A stretch of 64,000 nt of DNA, taken from the NCBI RefSeq assembly GCF_013450155.1, contig NZ_JACCKD010000009.1, forward strand, positions 186,001-250,000. The letters run 5' to 3'. The DNA comes from Haloechinothrix aidingensis (GTDB lineage: Bacteria; Actinomycetota; Actinomycetes; Mycobacteriales; Pseudonocardiaceae). Positions 56,365 to 64,000 of this stretch are shown piece after piece (the first letter of the stretch is position 1; each line of letters begins with the position of its first letter). The notes below the pieces were generated by a model, which worked only from the letters and a program-made list of their open reading frames with translations, ran no database searches and was not told the origin of the DNA. The position numbers and the translations under genes were made by a program.

Positions 56365-57875
56365 GCCGCGGGAACCTCTCGCTCACGGTCGGCCCGCTCG
56401 CGCCTGCGCCGGATCAGGCCGATGACGGTCGGCAGCAGCGAGGCGGCCGCCAGCCCGAGCAGGACGGCAGGGATGGGCTGGGTCACGAACACCGACCAGT
56501 CGCCTCCGGATATCTGCAAGGCCTGCCGCATGTTCCGCTCCATCAGTCCGCCGAGGATGAGGCCGAGGATCAGCGGTGCGGCGGGGAACGAGTTCGCCCG
56601 CATCAGGAACCCGAGCACACCGAAGCCGATCAGCAGCCACAGGTCGAACACGCTGAAGCTCAGACCGTACACACCCATCACGCAGAACACGACAACCAGC
56701 GGCAACAGTACCGCCTTCGGGGTGTTCAGCACCTTGGCGAACAGCGGGATCAGTGGCAGGTTCAGGATCAGCAGCACGATGCTACCGATGTACATGCTCG
56801 CCACGACACCCCAGAACACCCCGGGATGCTGCTCGAGCATCATCGGCCCGGGCTGCACGCCCAGCACGAGCAGCGCGCCGAGCAGGATCGCCGTCGTTCC
56901 CGAACCGGGCACCCCCAGCGTGAGCAGCGGGACGAAGGACCCGATCGCGGCACCGTTGTTTCCGGCCTCCGGTGCGGCTACGCCCTTGATGTTGCCCGAG
57001 CCGAACGTGTCCCCGTCCGAGGCGATGCGCTTCTCGGTCGAGTACGACAGGAACGACGCGACCGTCGCGCCCGCTCCGGGCAGTACTCCCGTGAAGAAGC
57101 CGAGCACCGACCCCCGCAACGCCGATGGGGTCATCGCCCTGACCTCGCGCTTGCTCAACCGCAACGACGTAACGCCGCCCTGCGCCCCGCCATGGCCGCG
57201 CCTGCTCAGCAACACGAACACCTCGGCGAGCGCGAACACACCGAGCGCGACGATCAGGAAGTCGATGCCCTCGTACAGCTCGGGACGGTCGAAGGTGAAC
57301 CGCAGGGTTCCCGTCGCGGAGTCGATTCCCACGAGGGCGATGATCACACCGACGACGGCGGAGATCAGCCCCTTGGTGACGTTCTTGCCCGCCAGCGATA
57401 CGACCGCGGTCAGCCCGAGAACCATGAGCCCGAAGTACTCCGCGGGCCCGAAGCTGACCGCGACCTTGGACAGGGTCGGCGCGATCAGCATCAGGCCGAC
57501 CACACCCACTGTGCCGCCGACGAACGAGGCGATGGCCGCTACGGCGAGAGCCTTGCCTGCCCTCCCGTCCCGCGCCATCGGGTAACCGTCGAACGATGTG
57601 GCGACCGTCCCGGCGATGCCGGGCGCGTTGAGCAGGATCGACGAGGTCGATCCACCGAATACCGCGCCGTAGTACACACCGGCGAGCATGATGATCGCGG
57701 TGGTCGGGTCCATGCCGAACGCGATGGGGATCATCAACGCGATCGCGGTCATCGGTCCCAGGCCGGGCAGGATCCCGATGATCGTGCCCGCCAGAACACC
57801 GACGAACACGAAGAGCAGGTTCTCCGGGCTCAGCGCCACGCTGAACCCGGACACCAGCTGGGTAAGCGTATCCAT
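56361..57875 (-). CDS. tctA: Tripartite tricarboxylate transporter, large membrane subunit
   Basis: A 504-residue protein with about 11-12 hydrophobic segments. Family signatures are GILPGLGPMTAIALMIPI early (here GIIGILPGLGP) and GVLPGAGATVASF in the second half, the two repeats of the TctA fold. It is the main ion-coupled permease. ATG 57875 lies 94 bases after the tctB stop, and that gap contains a strong hairpin. It overlaps the downstream tctC. Confidence 0.94.
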   Translation of the reverse strand: MDTLTQLVSGFSVALSPENLLFVFVGVLAGTIIGILPGLGPMTAIALMIPIAFGMDPTTAIIMLAGVYYGAVFGGSTSSILLNAPGIAGTVATSFDGYPMARDGRAGKALAVAAIASFVGGTVGVVGLMLIAPTLSKVAVSFGPAEYFGLMVLGLTAVVSLAGKNVTKGLISAVVGVIIALVGIDSATGTLRFTFDRPELYEGIDFLIVALGVFALAEVFVLLSRRGHGGAQGGVTSLRLSKREVRAMTPSALRGSVLGFFTGVLPGAGATVASFLSYSTEKRIASDGDTFGSGNIKGVAAPEAGNNGAAIGSFVPLLTLGVPGSGTTAILLGALLVLGVQPGPMMLEQHPGVFWGVVASMYIGSIVLLILNLPLIPLFAKVLNTPKAVLLPLVVVFCVMGVYGLSFSVFDLWLLIGFGVLGFLMRANSFPAAPLILGLILGGLMERNMRQALQISGGDWSVFVTQPIPAVLLGLAAASLLPTVIGLIRRRRERADREREVPAA

Positions 57876-57917
57876 GGAAAGCTCCGTGAGGACGTACGTT
57901 CCGATCCCGGAGGGATG

Positions 57918-57970
57918 GGTCGTGGCCCTCGATCCCGCGTACCCGCTGTGCGGGATCGAGGATCACGACC
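57918..57970 (-). terminator. Strong hairpin between tctB and tctA, abutting the tctB stop codon
   Basis: A 12-bp perfect stem (57927-57938 with 57950-57961) is extended, after a two-by-two internal loop, by seven more pairs (57918-57924 with 57964-57970). The outer base overlaps the last base of the tctB stop. On the minus-strand transcript it forms directly after tctB. It could be a partial terminator or an RNA-stabilising stem inside the operon. Confidence 0.75.
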
Positions 57971-58485
57971 TAGAACGGGAGTGGACCGTTGGGCAGCGAC
58001 ACGCCGAGACCCTCGGACATGCCGATGTAGGCTGCGAGCGGGATGGTGACGCTGGTCAGCACGGTCACCAGATGCCTGGGGTAGCCCAGGTACCAGACGG
58101 CCGACGCGATGTAGGCGGCGGTGGCCAGCACGAACCCGGCGACCGCGAACAGCGCCACATACAGGCACGCCGCGACGAGGAACACGGCCAGCTCCAGCCG
58201 GGTGTCCCGCAGCCTGCCGAGGCCGACCTCGTCGGCCTCGGCAGGCTGTTCCGTTGCCGTTTCGCCCGTCGCGGTCCCCTCCTCCGCCTGCTCGGCACGC
58301 TGGAAGTACAGCATGGCCGCGAGGCCGAGGAGGAGGTAACCGAGTCCCCTTGGCAGGGTCGCCGGTTGGACGGGAACGTCGACGGCCACGAAGTCGGGAA
58401 GGTGGTACGCGCCGAGGAGGTACACCAGCGCGAAACCTGCGATCGCGACGGCGATCGTACGGTGTGAGAAGCGAAACTCGGTCAT
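57970..58485 (-). CDS. tctB: Tripartite tricarboxylate transporter, small membrane subunit
   Basis: A 171-residue protein with four hydrophobic segments: one N-terminal, one before a charged linker (QRAEQAEEGTATGE), and two C-terminal. This is the layout of the TctB family. It is poorly conserved, as usual, and the call rests partly on position between tctC and tctA. ATG 58485 is 11 bases after the tctC stop. Confidence 0.85.
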   Translation of the reverse strand: MTEFRFSHRTIAVAIAGFALVYLLGAYHLPDFVAVDVPVQPATLPRGLGYLLLGLAAMLYFQRAEQAEEGTATGETATEQPAEADEVGLGRLRDTRLELAVFLVAACLYVALFAVAGFVLATAAYIASAVWYLGYPRHLVTVLTSVTIPLAAYIGMSEGLGVSLPNGPLPF

Positions 58486-58496
58486 GGCCCGGCGCC

Positions 58497-59501
58497 TTAC
58501 TGGAGGCCGACCTCGTCGAGGATGTCGACGAACTCGGTGTGCTTCTCGTCGAGGAAGGCCTCGAACTCCGCACTGTCCTGGTAGGTGTCGGTCCAGCCGA
58601 GCTTGCTCGACTCCTCCTTCCAGGAGTCCTGCTCCATCATCTCCGCGAAGACCGACTCGTAGTAGGAGATCTCCTCCTGCGACATGTCCGGCGGGCCCAT
58701 GACGCCGCGCCAGATGTCGAAGGTGAAGTCCACGCCGAGCTCGGTCAGCGTCGGCACGTCCGGCAGCACGCCGACCCGTTCCGGAGCGGACACGGCGAGT
58801 GCCTTCACCTCCCCGGCCTCGATCAGCTCCATGCTCTCGCCCGCACCGGAGACGGCCGCGTCCACGTGCCCGCCGAGCAGCGCGGTCGTGGCCTCACCCC
58901 CGCCGTCGAAGGCGACATAGTTGAGCTCACCGGCGTCCACGCCCGCGGCGTCGGCGGCACCGGCAAGGGCGACGTGGTCCATGCTGCCCGGTGCCGACCC
59001 ACCGGCGACACTGACCGCTCCCGGATCGTCCTCCAGCTCACCGACGAGGTCGTCGAACGTGTCCATCGGCGAGTCGGCCGGTACCAGGTAGGTCATGTAC
59101 TCGGTGGCGAGCCGCGAGATCGGGGTGAAGTCGCTGTGGTCGTAGTCGGACTCGCCTGCCAGCGGCACGAACAGGATGGGCGGGCTGGTCACGAACAGCT
59201 TGTGCGGGTCACCAGCGTTGTTGGCGATGTAGGACCAACCGATTGCGCCACCGCCGCCCGGCTTGTTGACGACCTGGACCGACTGGTCCACCAACCCGGC
59301 GTCCTCCATGATCCTGCTGCTCGTACGGGCCAGCGTGTCCCAGCCGCCGCCCGTGTCGGCGGGGGCGGTGATCTCGATCGGCTGCTGCGGGGACCACTCC
59401 CCGCTGTCGCTGGCGCCCTCGGCGCCGCAGCCGGCCAGCACCAACGCCGACGCCGCGAACACCGCAGGCACCGCACGCGCACGGGCACGGGTACCAGACA
59501 T
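58497..59501 (-). CDS. tctC: Tripartite tricarboxylate transporter substrate-binding lipoprotein (first copy)
   Basis: A 334-residue Bug/TctC receptor. Lipobox LVLAGC (Cys25); the mature part begins ITAPADTGGGWDTLAR. VNKPGGGGAIGW and VAGGSAPGSMDH belong to the ligand site. ATG 59501 follows GGGAGGT, better than the longer upstream reading. It is the first gene of the tctC-tctB-tctA-tctC operon, divergent from the two-component system, and probably binds a di- or tricarboxylate such as citrate. Confidence 0.92.
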   Translation of the reverse strand: MSGTRARARAVPAVFAASALVLAGCGAEGASDSGEWSPQQPIEITAPADTGGGWDTLARTSSRIMEDAGLVDQSVQVVNKPGGGGAIGWSYIANNAGDPHKLFVTSPPILFVPLAGESDYDHSDFTPISRLATEYMTYLVPADSPMDTFDDLVGELEDDPGAVSVAGGSAPGSMDHVALAGAADAAGVDAGELNYVAFDGGGEATTALLGGHVDAAVSGAGESMELIEAGEVKALAVSAPERVGVLPDVPTLTELGVDFTFDIWRGVMGPPDMSQEEISYYESVFAEMMEQDSWKEESSKLGWTDTYQDSAEFEAFLDEKHTEFVDILDEVGLQ

Positions 59502-59524
59502 GTCGACCTCCCTCGGTTCTCGTT

Positions 59525-59537
59525 GCCACGTAGTGGC
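59525..59537. promoter_or_regulatory. Palindrome in the tct / two-component divergent region
   Basis: GCCAC-GTA-GTGGC is a perfect dyad 24 bases upstream of the first tctC start within the 241-base divergent region. It could be the response-regulator binding site. The rest of the region shows a CCCCG/CGGGG short stem nearer the kinase and no clear promoter consensus. Confidence 0.35.
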
Positions 59538-59742
59538 TGTGAAGTGCTCCACATGCAACCAGCGGCCATGTCCGCCCGGTAACCCTTGTGTGCGTTGCGA
59601 GGACAGTGAAGGTAGTGACCGTTCTGGTCGTTGTGTTCACCGGGCACTGGCGTGCGTGAACCCCGCGCACCGGGGACGATGAGGTCCTGAACCGGACCCG
59701 CACGACTGCCTCCCGCGCGGTCCGCCGGACGACGCGAAAGGT

Positions 59743-61434
59743 GTGCACGTGCGCCCCAGGCTCACCCTCGCCGGGCAGTTCCTCGCCATCCAGCTCGCGA
59801 TCATCGTGCTCGTACTCATCGCGGTCACCGGCGTGTCCCTTGCGCAGGCCGACGCCGGCTTCCGGCAGTCCGAGAGCCAGCGCATGCGCGCCATCGCCGA
59901 GACCGGCGCCACACGGGAGGCCGTACGCGTCGGGCTGCGCGACGTGGGCAACCAGGGCATCCTGCAGCCGACGGCGGAAAGCCTGCGCAACCTCTCGGGC
60001 GCGGACAAGCTCATCATCACGCGCAGGGACCTGCGCATCCGGACCTCGCCGGACCCGGCCGATATCGACACGCGGCTCGATATCGGGGACAGTCCCGTGC
60101 TCGAGGGCCGCGCGTGGACGGGCATGAGCTCGATCCGCGGCGAGGAGTACCTCGTCGCGCACGTACCGGTCATCGGTGACCATGGCGAGGTCATCGGGCT
60201 GGTCGCGGCCGCGCGGCGCTACCCGGACCTGGCCCAGCGCCTGGTCACCGCCGCCCCGAACCTGCTTGTGTACCTGGGAATCGCCGGTTCGGTCGGGATC
60301 ACCGGCTCCGTGCTACTGGCACGCCGCGTCAAACGGCAGACGCTGGGACTGGAACCCACCGAGATCGCCCGGTTCGCCGAGCATCGCGAGGCCATCCTGC
60401 ACGGCATCAAGGAAGGCGTACTCGCCCTGGACACCGAAAACCGGATCACCCTCGTCAACGACACCGCCATGGAGCTGCTCAGGCTGCCGCAGGACTGCAC
60501 GCACCGGCGGCTGGACGAGCTCGCCGTCGACCCCGGCCTGTACGAGGTCCTCACGACCACCGCACGCGGGCGCGACCAGGTCGTACCCATGGGCGACCGG
60601 CTGGTGACGCTCAACAGGATGCCGCTGGTCACCGACGGCAAGCACGCCGGAACGGTTACCACCATGCGCGACCGGACCGACCTCGTCGCGCTCAAACACG
60701 AGCTCGATGTCACCCGCACCACCACCGAGGCCCTCCGCGCGCAGGCCCACGAGTTCAACAACCAGCTGCACGTCATCACCGGCCTGGTCGAGCTGGGTGA
60801 GTACGACGAGGTGAGCCAGTACGTCAGCCGCATCGGCGGCGCGCGAGCGCGGCTCAGCGCGGACATCACCGCGCGCGTGGCCGACCCCTCGCTTGCCGCC
60901 CTCCTCATCGCCAAGGCGAGCAGAGCGGCTGAGCAGGGCGCCGAGCTGGCGATCTCACAGCACACCGCACTCGGCCCGACGGGCGAGGAGCTCTCCGCCG
61001 ATCTGGTCACCGTCGTCGGCAATCTCGTCGACAACGCGCTCGACGCCGTCCACTCCGGTCGCACGGAAAGCACCCGGCCGTTCGTCGAGGTGGAACTGAC
61101 CGACGGGAACGGCGGCGTGTGGGTGCGCGTGCGGGACTCCGGGCCGGGAGTCCCGAGCGAGCTCAGCGAGAAGATCTTCCAGCACGGCTTCTCCACGAAG
61201 GACGAAGGGGATCCCACCGAGCGCGGTCTCGGGCTCGCCATCATCCAGCTCATCTGCGCGCGCCGAGGCGGCGAGGTGCGCATACAGGCGGCGCCGGACC
61301 GGCCGGACGGCGAACCGGGCCCTGCCGACCGCGGTCAGGACGGGCCCGCTGTGCGGGGCGGAGCCGAGTTCATCGCCTACCTGCCGTACGGGGCGCAGGC
61401 GGAGGACACCGAGCAGCGCGGGAGTGTCACATGA
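59743..61434 (+). CDS. CitA/DcuS-type sensor histidine kinase
   Basis: A 563-residue membrane kinase. Two membrane helices (about 10-33 and 173-193) flank an extracytoplasmic PASTA-free, PAS/CitAP-like sensor domain. A cytoplasmic PAS domain (~216-310) follows. The phospho-acceptor is His336 in AHEFNNQLH, the citrate/dicarboxylate sensor subfamily signature. The ATPase domain has N-box LVDNALDAV, G1 DSGPGVP and G2 GLGLAI. The start is GTG 59743 (or 59749). The stop overlaps the regulator by four bases. It likely senses the carboxylate imported by the divergent tct operon. Confidence 0.93.
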   Translation: MHVRPRLTLAGQFLAIQLAIIVLVLIAVTGVSLAQADAGFRQSESQRMRAIAETGATREAVRVGLRDVGNQGILQPTAESLRNLSGADKLIITRRDLRIRTSPDPADIDTRLDIGDSPVLEGRAWTGMSSIRGEEYLVAHVPVIGDHGEVIGLVAAARRYPDLAQRLVTAAPNLLVYLGIAGSVGITGSVLLARRVKRQTLGLEPTEIARFAEHREAILHGIKEGVLALDTENRITLVNDTAMELLRLPQDCTHRRLDELAVDPGLYEVLTTTARGRDQVVPMGDRLVTLNRMPLVTDGKHAGTVTTMRDRTDLVALKHELDVTRTTTEALRAQAHEFNNQLHVITGLVELGEYDEVSQYVSRIGGARARLSADITARVADPSLAALLIAKASRAAEQGAELAISQHTALGPTGEELSADLVTVVGNLVDNALDAVHSGRTESTRPFVEVELTDGNGGVWVRVRDSGPGVPSELSEKIFQHGFSTKDEGDPTERGLGLAIIQLICARRGGEVRIQAAPDRPDGEPGPADRGQDGPAVRGGAEFIAYLPYGAQAEDTEQRGSVT

Positions 61435-62105
61435 TCAACGTCCTCGTCGTCGACGACGACTTCATGGTGTCGCGAGTGCACAGAGGGATCGTCGAGCGTA
61501 TCCCGGGTTTCACCGTCGTCGGTGAGGCACGCACGGGGAATGAGGCGCTTGCCGCCGTCCGGGACAGGCGGCCCGACCTCGTCCTGCTCGACATCTACCT
61601 CCCCGACATGAGCGGGCTCGACGTCCTTCGCCAGCTGCGCGGTGGCGGCGTGCCCGATGTCGACGTCCTGGTCATCACCGCGGCACGCGACGCGGAGACC
61701 GTACGCACGGCCTTGCGGGGTGGGGTGGTGCACTACATCATCAAGCCCTTCGACTCCGCTACCCTGCAGGCGCGGCTGTCCTCCTTCGCCGAGCAGCGCA
61801 AGAAGCTGCACGAGATCAGCGATGCCGATCAGGCGGCGGTGGACAGGGTGTTCGGTACGTCGCCGGCGACTCCGCGGATGCCGAAGGGCCTCACCACGCA
61901 GACCGCCGAGCTGGTCCGGGACGCGCTGCTGGCAGCGGAGGACGGACTGTCCGCGACGGAGTGCGCCGAAGCCACCGGCGTGTCTCGGGTGAGCGCCAGG
62001 CGGTACCTGGAGTTCTTCGCGGAGTCGCACCGTGCCGAGGTACGGCTGCGGTACGGGACGGCCGGACGCCCCGAACGTCGCTACCACTGGATCGCGGGCG
62101 CGTGA
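61431..62105 (+). CDS. CitB/DcuR-type response regulator
   Basis: A 224-residue regulator. The receiver domain has the acidic pocket VVDDD (7-11), phospho-acceptor Asp54 in LLDIYLPD and the lysine in IKPFD. A helix-turn-helix domain of the CitT/DcuR type (SATECAEATGVSRVSARRYLE) makes up the C-terminus. ATG 61431 overlaps the kinase stop (ATGA). It probably activates the tct operon when the kinase detects substrate. Confidence 0.94.
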   Translation: MINVLVVDDDFMVSRVHRGIVERIPGFTVVGEARTGNEALAAVRDRRPDLVLLDIYLPDMSGLDVLRQLRGGGVPDVDVLVITAARDAETVRTALRGGVVHYIIKPFDSATLQARLSSFAEQRKKLHEISDADQAAVDRVFGTSPATPRMPKGLTTQTAELVRDALLAAEDGLSATECAEATGVSRVSARRYLEFFAESHRAEVRLRYGTAGRPERRYHWIAGA

Positions 62106-62147
62106 CCGGACGTCTACGGCGGCGCGCCACGCACGCCGGTGGGACGA

Positions 62148-62927
62148 TCAGCCGAACCGGCCGGTGATGTAGTCCTCCGTAGCCTGCTCGCGCGGCGCCG
62201 AGAAGATCTTGGCGGTGGTGTCCATCTCGATGAGCCGACCCGGCTGACCGACATCCGCGAGGTTGAAGAACCCGGTCGTGTCGCTCACCCGCGCGGCCTG
62301 CTGCATGTTGTGCGTGACGATCACGATGGTGTAGTCGGGCTTGAGATCGTTGATCAGATCCTCGATCGCCTGGGTCGAGATCGGATCCAGCGCCGAGCAC
62401 GGCTCGTCCATCAGCAACACGGCCGGGTCGACGGCGATCGCCCGCGCGATGCACAACCGTTGCTGCTGGCCGCCGGAGATGCCGCCGCCCGGCTTGTGCA
62501 ACCGGTCCTTGACCTCGTTCCACAGGTTCGCCGAGCGAAGCGAGCGCTCCACGAGATCGTCGATTTCGGAGCGCTTCATCCGGGCACCTGTCAGGCGGAT
62601 CCCCGCTGCCACGTTCTCGTAGATCGACATGGTCGGGAACGGGTTGGGCCGCTGGAACACCATGCCGATCTCGCTACGGATGTCGACCGGATCCACATTG
62701 TTGCCGTAGATGTCCCTGCCGTTTATCGCCACCTGCCCCTCGACCTTGGCCTTGGGAACGAGCTCGTGCATCCGGTTGAGCGAGCGAAGGAACGTGGACT
62801 TGCCACAGCCCGACGGCCCGATCAGCGCGGTAACCGACCGGGGCTCGATCGTCATGGACACGCCCTGCACGGCGAGGAACTCGTCGTAGTAGATGTCGAG
62901 GTCTTTGACCTGAATGTGTTTGGCCAC
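62148..62927 (-). CDS. pstB: Phosphate ABC transporter ATP-binding protein
   Basis: A 259-residue ATPase energising high-affinity phosphate uptake. Walker [10 protein letters not shown] (37-45), signature [14 protein letters not shown], Walker [14 protein letters not shown], and the H-loop in VTHNMQQ are all intact. FRRPNPFP-like [15 protein letters not shown] is the PstB-specific Q-loop region. GTG 62927 follows AAGGA and gives the standard length; the frame is open upstream but non-coding. It lies 79 bases after the pstA stop. Confidence 0.96.
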   Translation of the reverse strand: MAKHIQVKDLDIYYDEFLAVQGVSMTIEPRSVTALIGPSGCGKSTFLRSLNRMHELVPKAKVEGQVAINGRDIYGNNVDPVDIRSEIGMVFQRPNPFPTMSIYENVAAGIRLTGARMKRSEIDDLVERSLRSANLWNEVKDRLHKPGGGISGGQQQRLCIARAIAVDPAVLLMDEPCSALDPISTQAIEDLINDLKPDYTIVIVTHNMQQAARVSDTTGFFNLADVGQPGRLIEMDTTAKIFSAPREQATEDYITGRFG

Positions 62928-63006
62928 AGCGGGGTCCTTAGCTACTCGTCGGTTACGCACCGTCTCCGGTGGACGTGGTCCGGGCGCGGCGATGACACCG
63001 TGATGC

Positions 63007-64000
63007 TCAGCCTCCGGCCTCGGGCGCGAACCGGCGCGAGATGAGCCGGGCAACGAGGTTGAGCGCCATCACGATAATGATCAACAGGAGCGCCGCGGCC
63101 CACGCGCGATCCAGGGCGGGATCCGGCGGCACTCCCGGATTGACGTACTGGTAATAGGCCGACACCGGTAGCGTCGCCATACGCCCGTCGAACGGGTTGA
63201 GGTTGACGCTCTGCGTGATCCCCACCGTCACCAGCAACGGCGCCGTCTCCCCGATCACCCTGGCGATGGCGAGCGTGACGCCGGTGGCGATGCCCGCGAG
63301 CGCCGTGGGGATCACCACCTTCAGGATCATCCGCCACTTCGGCACGGCGAGCGCGTAAGCCGCCTCACGAAGCTCGTTGGGCACGAGCTTGAGCATCTCC
63401 TCCGTGGAACGCACGACCACCGGGATCATCAGCACGCTCAGCGCGACCGCGCCCATGACCCCCATGCGAACCCCGGGACCGAGGATGAGCGCGAACAGCG
63501 CGTACGCGAACAGGCCGGCCACGATCGACGGGATGCCGGTCATGACGTCCACGAAGAACGTGATGACCGCGGCAAGCTTTCCCCGCGCGTACTCGACCAG
63601 GTAGACGCCGCACAGCATGCCGACCGGCACCGAGATCAGCGTCGCGAGACCCGTGATCATCAGAGTGCCGGTGATCGCGTGGTAGACCCCACCGCCCTCA
63701 CCGACGACGCCACGCATCGAGAAGCTGAAGAACTCCACGTCCATTCGCGCCGTGCCCCTGCTGATCACCGTAGCCAGCACGGAGATCAACGGGACGAGCG
63801 CGAGCAGGAACGCGGAAGTGACGACCGTGGTCACCACGCGATCCTTCGCCTTACGCGGCCCTTCGACAAGTCGCGAGACCGTCACGACGCAGGCCGCGTA
63901 GAGAACCACGGTCAGCACGGCGCCGAGGCCCGCGCTCACGCCCGCGAGTGCGGCGGCGCCGCCGACGGCGATCGCAGCGGCCAGCACGGCGTACGGGACC
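63007..64000 (-). CDS. pstA: Phosphate ABC transporter permease PstA, 5' end outside the window
   Basis: At least 326 residues are encoded here. Two hydrophobic segments form an N-terminal extension, followed by six membrane segments of the PstA core. Core features: [19 protein letters not shown] and the EAA loop [21 protein letters not shown], which contacts PstB. A GTG at 63987 could be the start, but the frame is open to the window edge, so the true start may lie beyond. The gene precedes pstB on the minus strand, as in pstSCAB operons. Confidence 0.93.
   Translation of the reverse strand, partial: VPYAVLAAAIAVGGAAALAGVSAGLGAVLTVVLYAACVVTVSRLVEGPRKAKDRVVTTVVTSAFLLALVPLISVLATVISRGTARMDVEFFSFSMRGVVGEGGGVYHAITGTLMITGLATLISVPVGMLCGVYLVEYARGKLAAVITFFVDVMTGIPSIVAGLFAYALFALILGPGVRMGVMGAVALSVLMIPVVVRSTEEMLKLVPNELREAAYALAVPKWRMILKVVIPTALAGIATGVTLAIARVIGETAPLLVTVGITQSVNLNPFDGRMATLPVSAYYQYVNPGVPPDPALDRAWAAALLLIIIVMALNLVARLISRRFAPEAGG

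Overview
The window is high-GC DNA with strong G/C bias at third codon positions. It encodes an arabinan-type cell envelope (an AftD-like arabinofuranosyltransferase, a PorA/DUF3068 protein, a DUF2613 small protein and an LprG-like lipoprotein with its MFS partner). Together these point to a mycolata-related actinomycete, most plausibly a member of the Pseudonocardiaceae. No tRNA, rRNA, CRISPR array, transposase, integrase or phage gene was recognised, so this looks like ordinary chromosome.

Region 1 (1-9.8 kb): the end of an unknown gene, a membrane-anchored substrate-binding/von Willebrand A (SBP-VWA) protein, purine nucleoside phosphorylase overlapping a phosphosugar mutase, a small flavodoxin-type protein, an LprG-like lipoprotein overlapping a DHA2 MFS transporter, an atypical histidyl-tRNA synthetase preceded by 22-bp repeats, and upp. 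Region 2 (10-26.2 kb): a second SBP-VWA paralogue and an envelope glycan locus. That locus holds two GT-C-like membrane proteins, AftD, a flippase-like protein, DUF2613, an HHxxxDG acyltransferase-like protein, a methyltransferase, a PorA-family protein, a GT4 and a GT2. Region 3 (26.4-32.6 kb): deoC with a full-length and a truncated aldehyde dehydrogenase, then a GntR/FadR regulator divergent from gluconokinase and gluconate permease. Region 4 (32.7-38.6 kb): a Ski2-like helicase and three poorly characterised proteins, one of them a long coiled coil.

Region 5 (38.6-49.5 kb): a six-gene minus-strand nucleoside operon (BMP lipoprotein, ATPase, two permeases, cdd, deoA) divergent from sdhCDAB. 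Region 6 (49.6-55.3 kb): an acyl-CoA dehydrogenase homologue, two small membrane proteins, a D,D-carboxypeptidase, an SGNH hydrolase and a YihY/BrkB protein. Region 7 (55.4-62.1 kb): a tripartite tricarboxylate transporter with two different binding lipoproteins, divergent from a CitA/DcuS-type two-component system. Region 8 (62.1-64 kb): pstB and the truncated pstA of the phosphate transporter.

The nucleoside genes add up to a route. Nucleosides are imported (BMP-ABC), deaminated (cdd) and phosphorolysed (deoA, PNP). The free uracil is salvaged (upp), pentose-1-phosphate is probably isomerised by the mutase beside PNP, deoxyribose-5-phosphate is cleaved (deoC), and the resulting acetaldehyde is probably oxidised by the aldehyde dehydrogenase pair. 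From recalled gene order, much of the window resembles two separate Mycobacterium tuberculosis segments (Rv3307-Rv3319 and Rv0224c-Rv0236c) interleaved here. The least explained items are the paired SBP-VWA proteins, the envelope locus with its acyltransferase-like protein, the divergent HisRS with its repeats, and the split aldehyde dehydrogenase pair.
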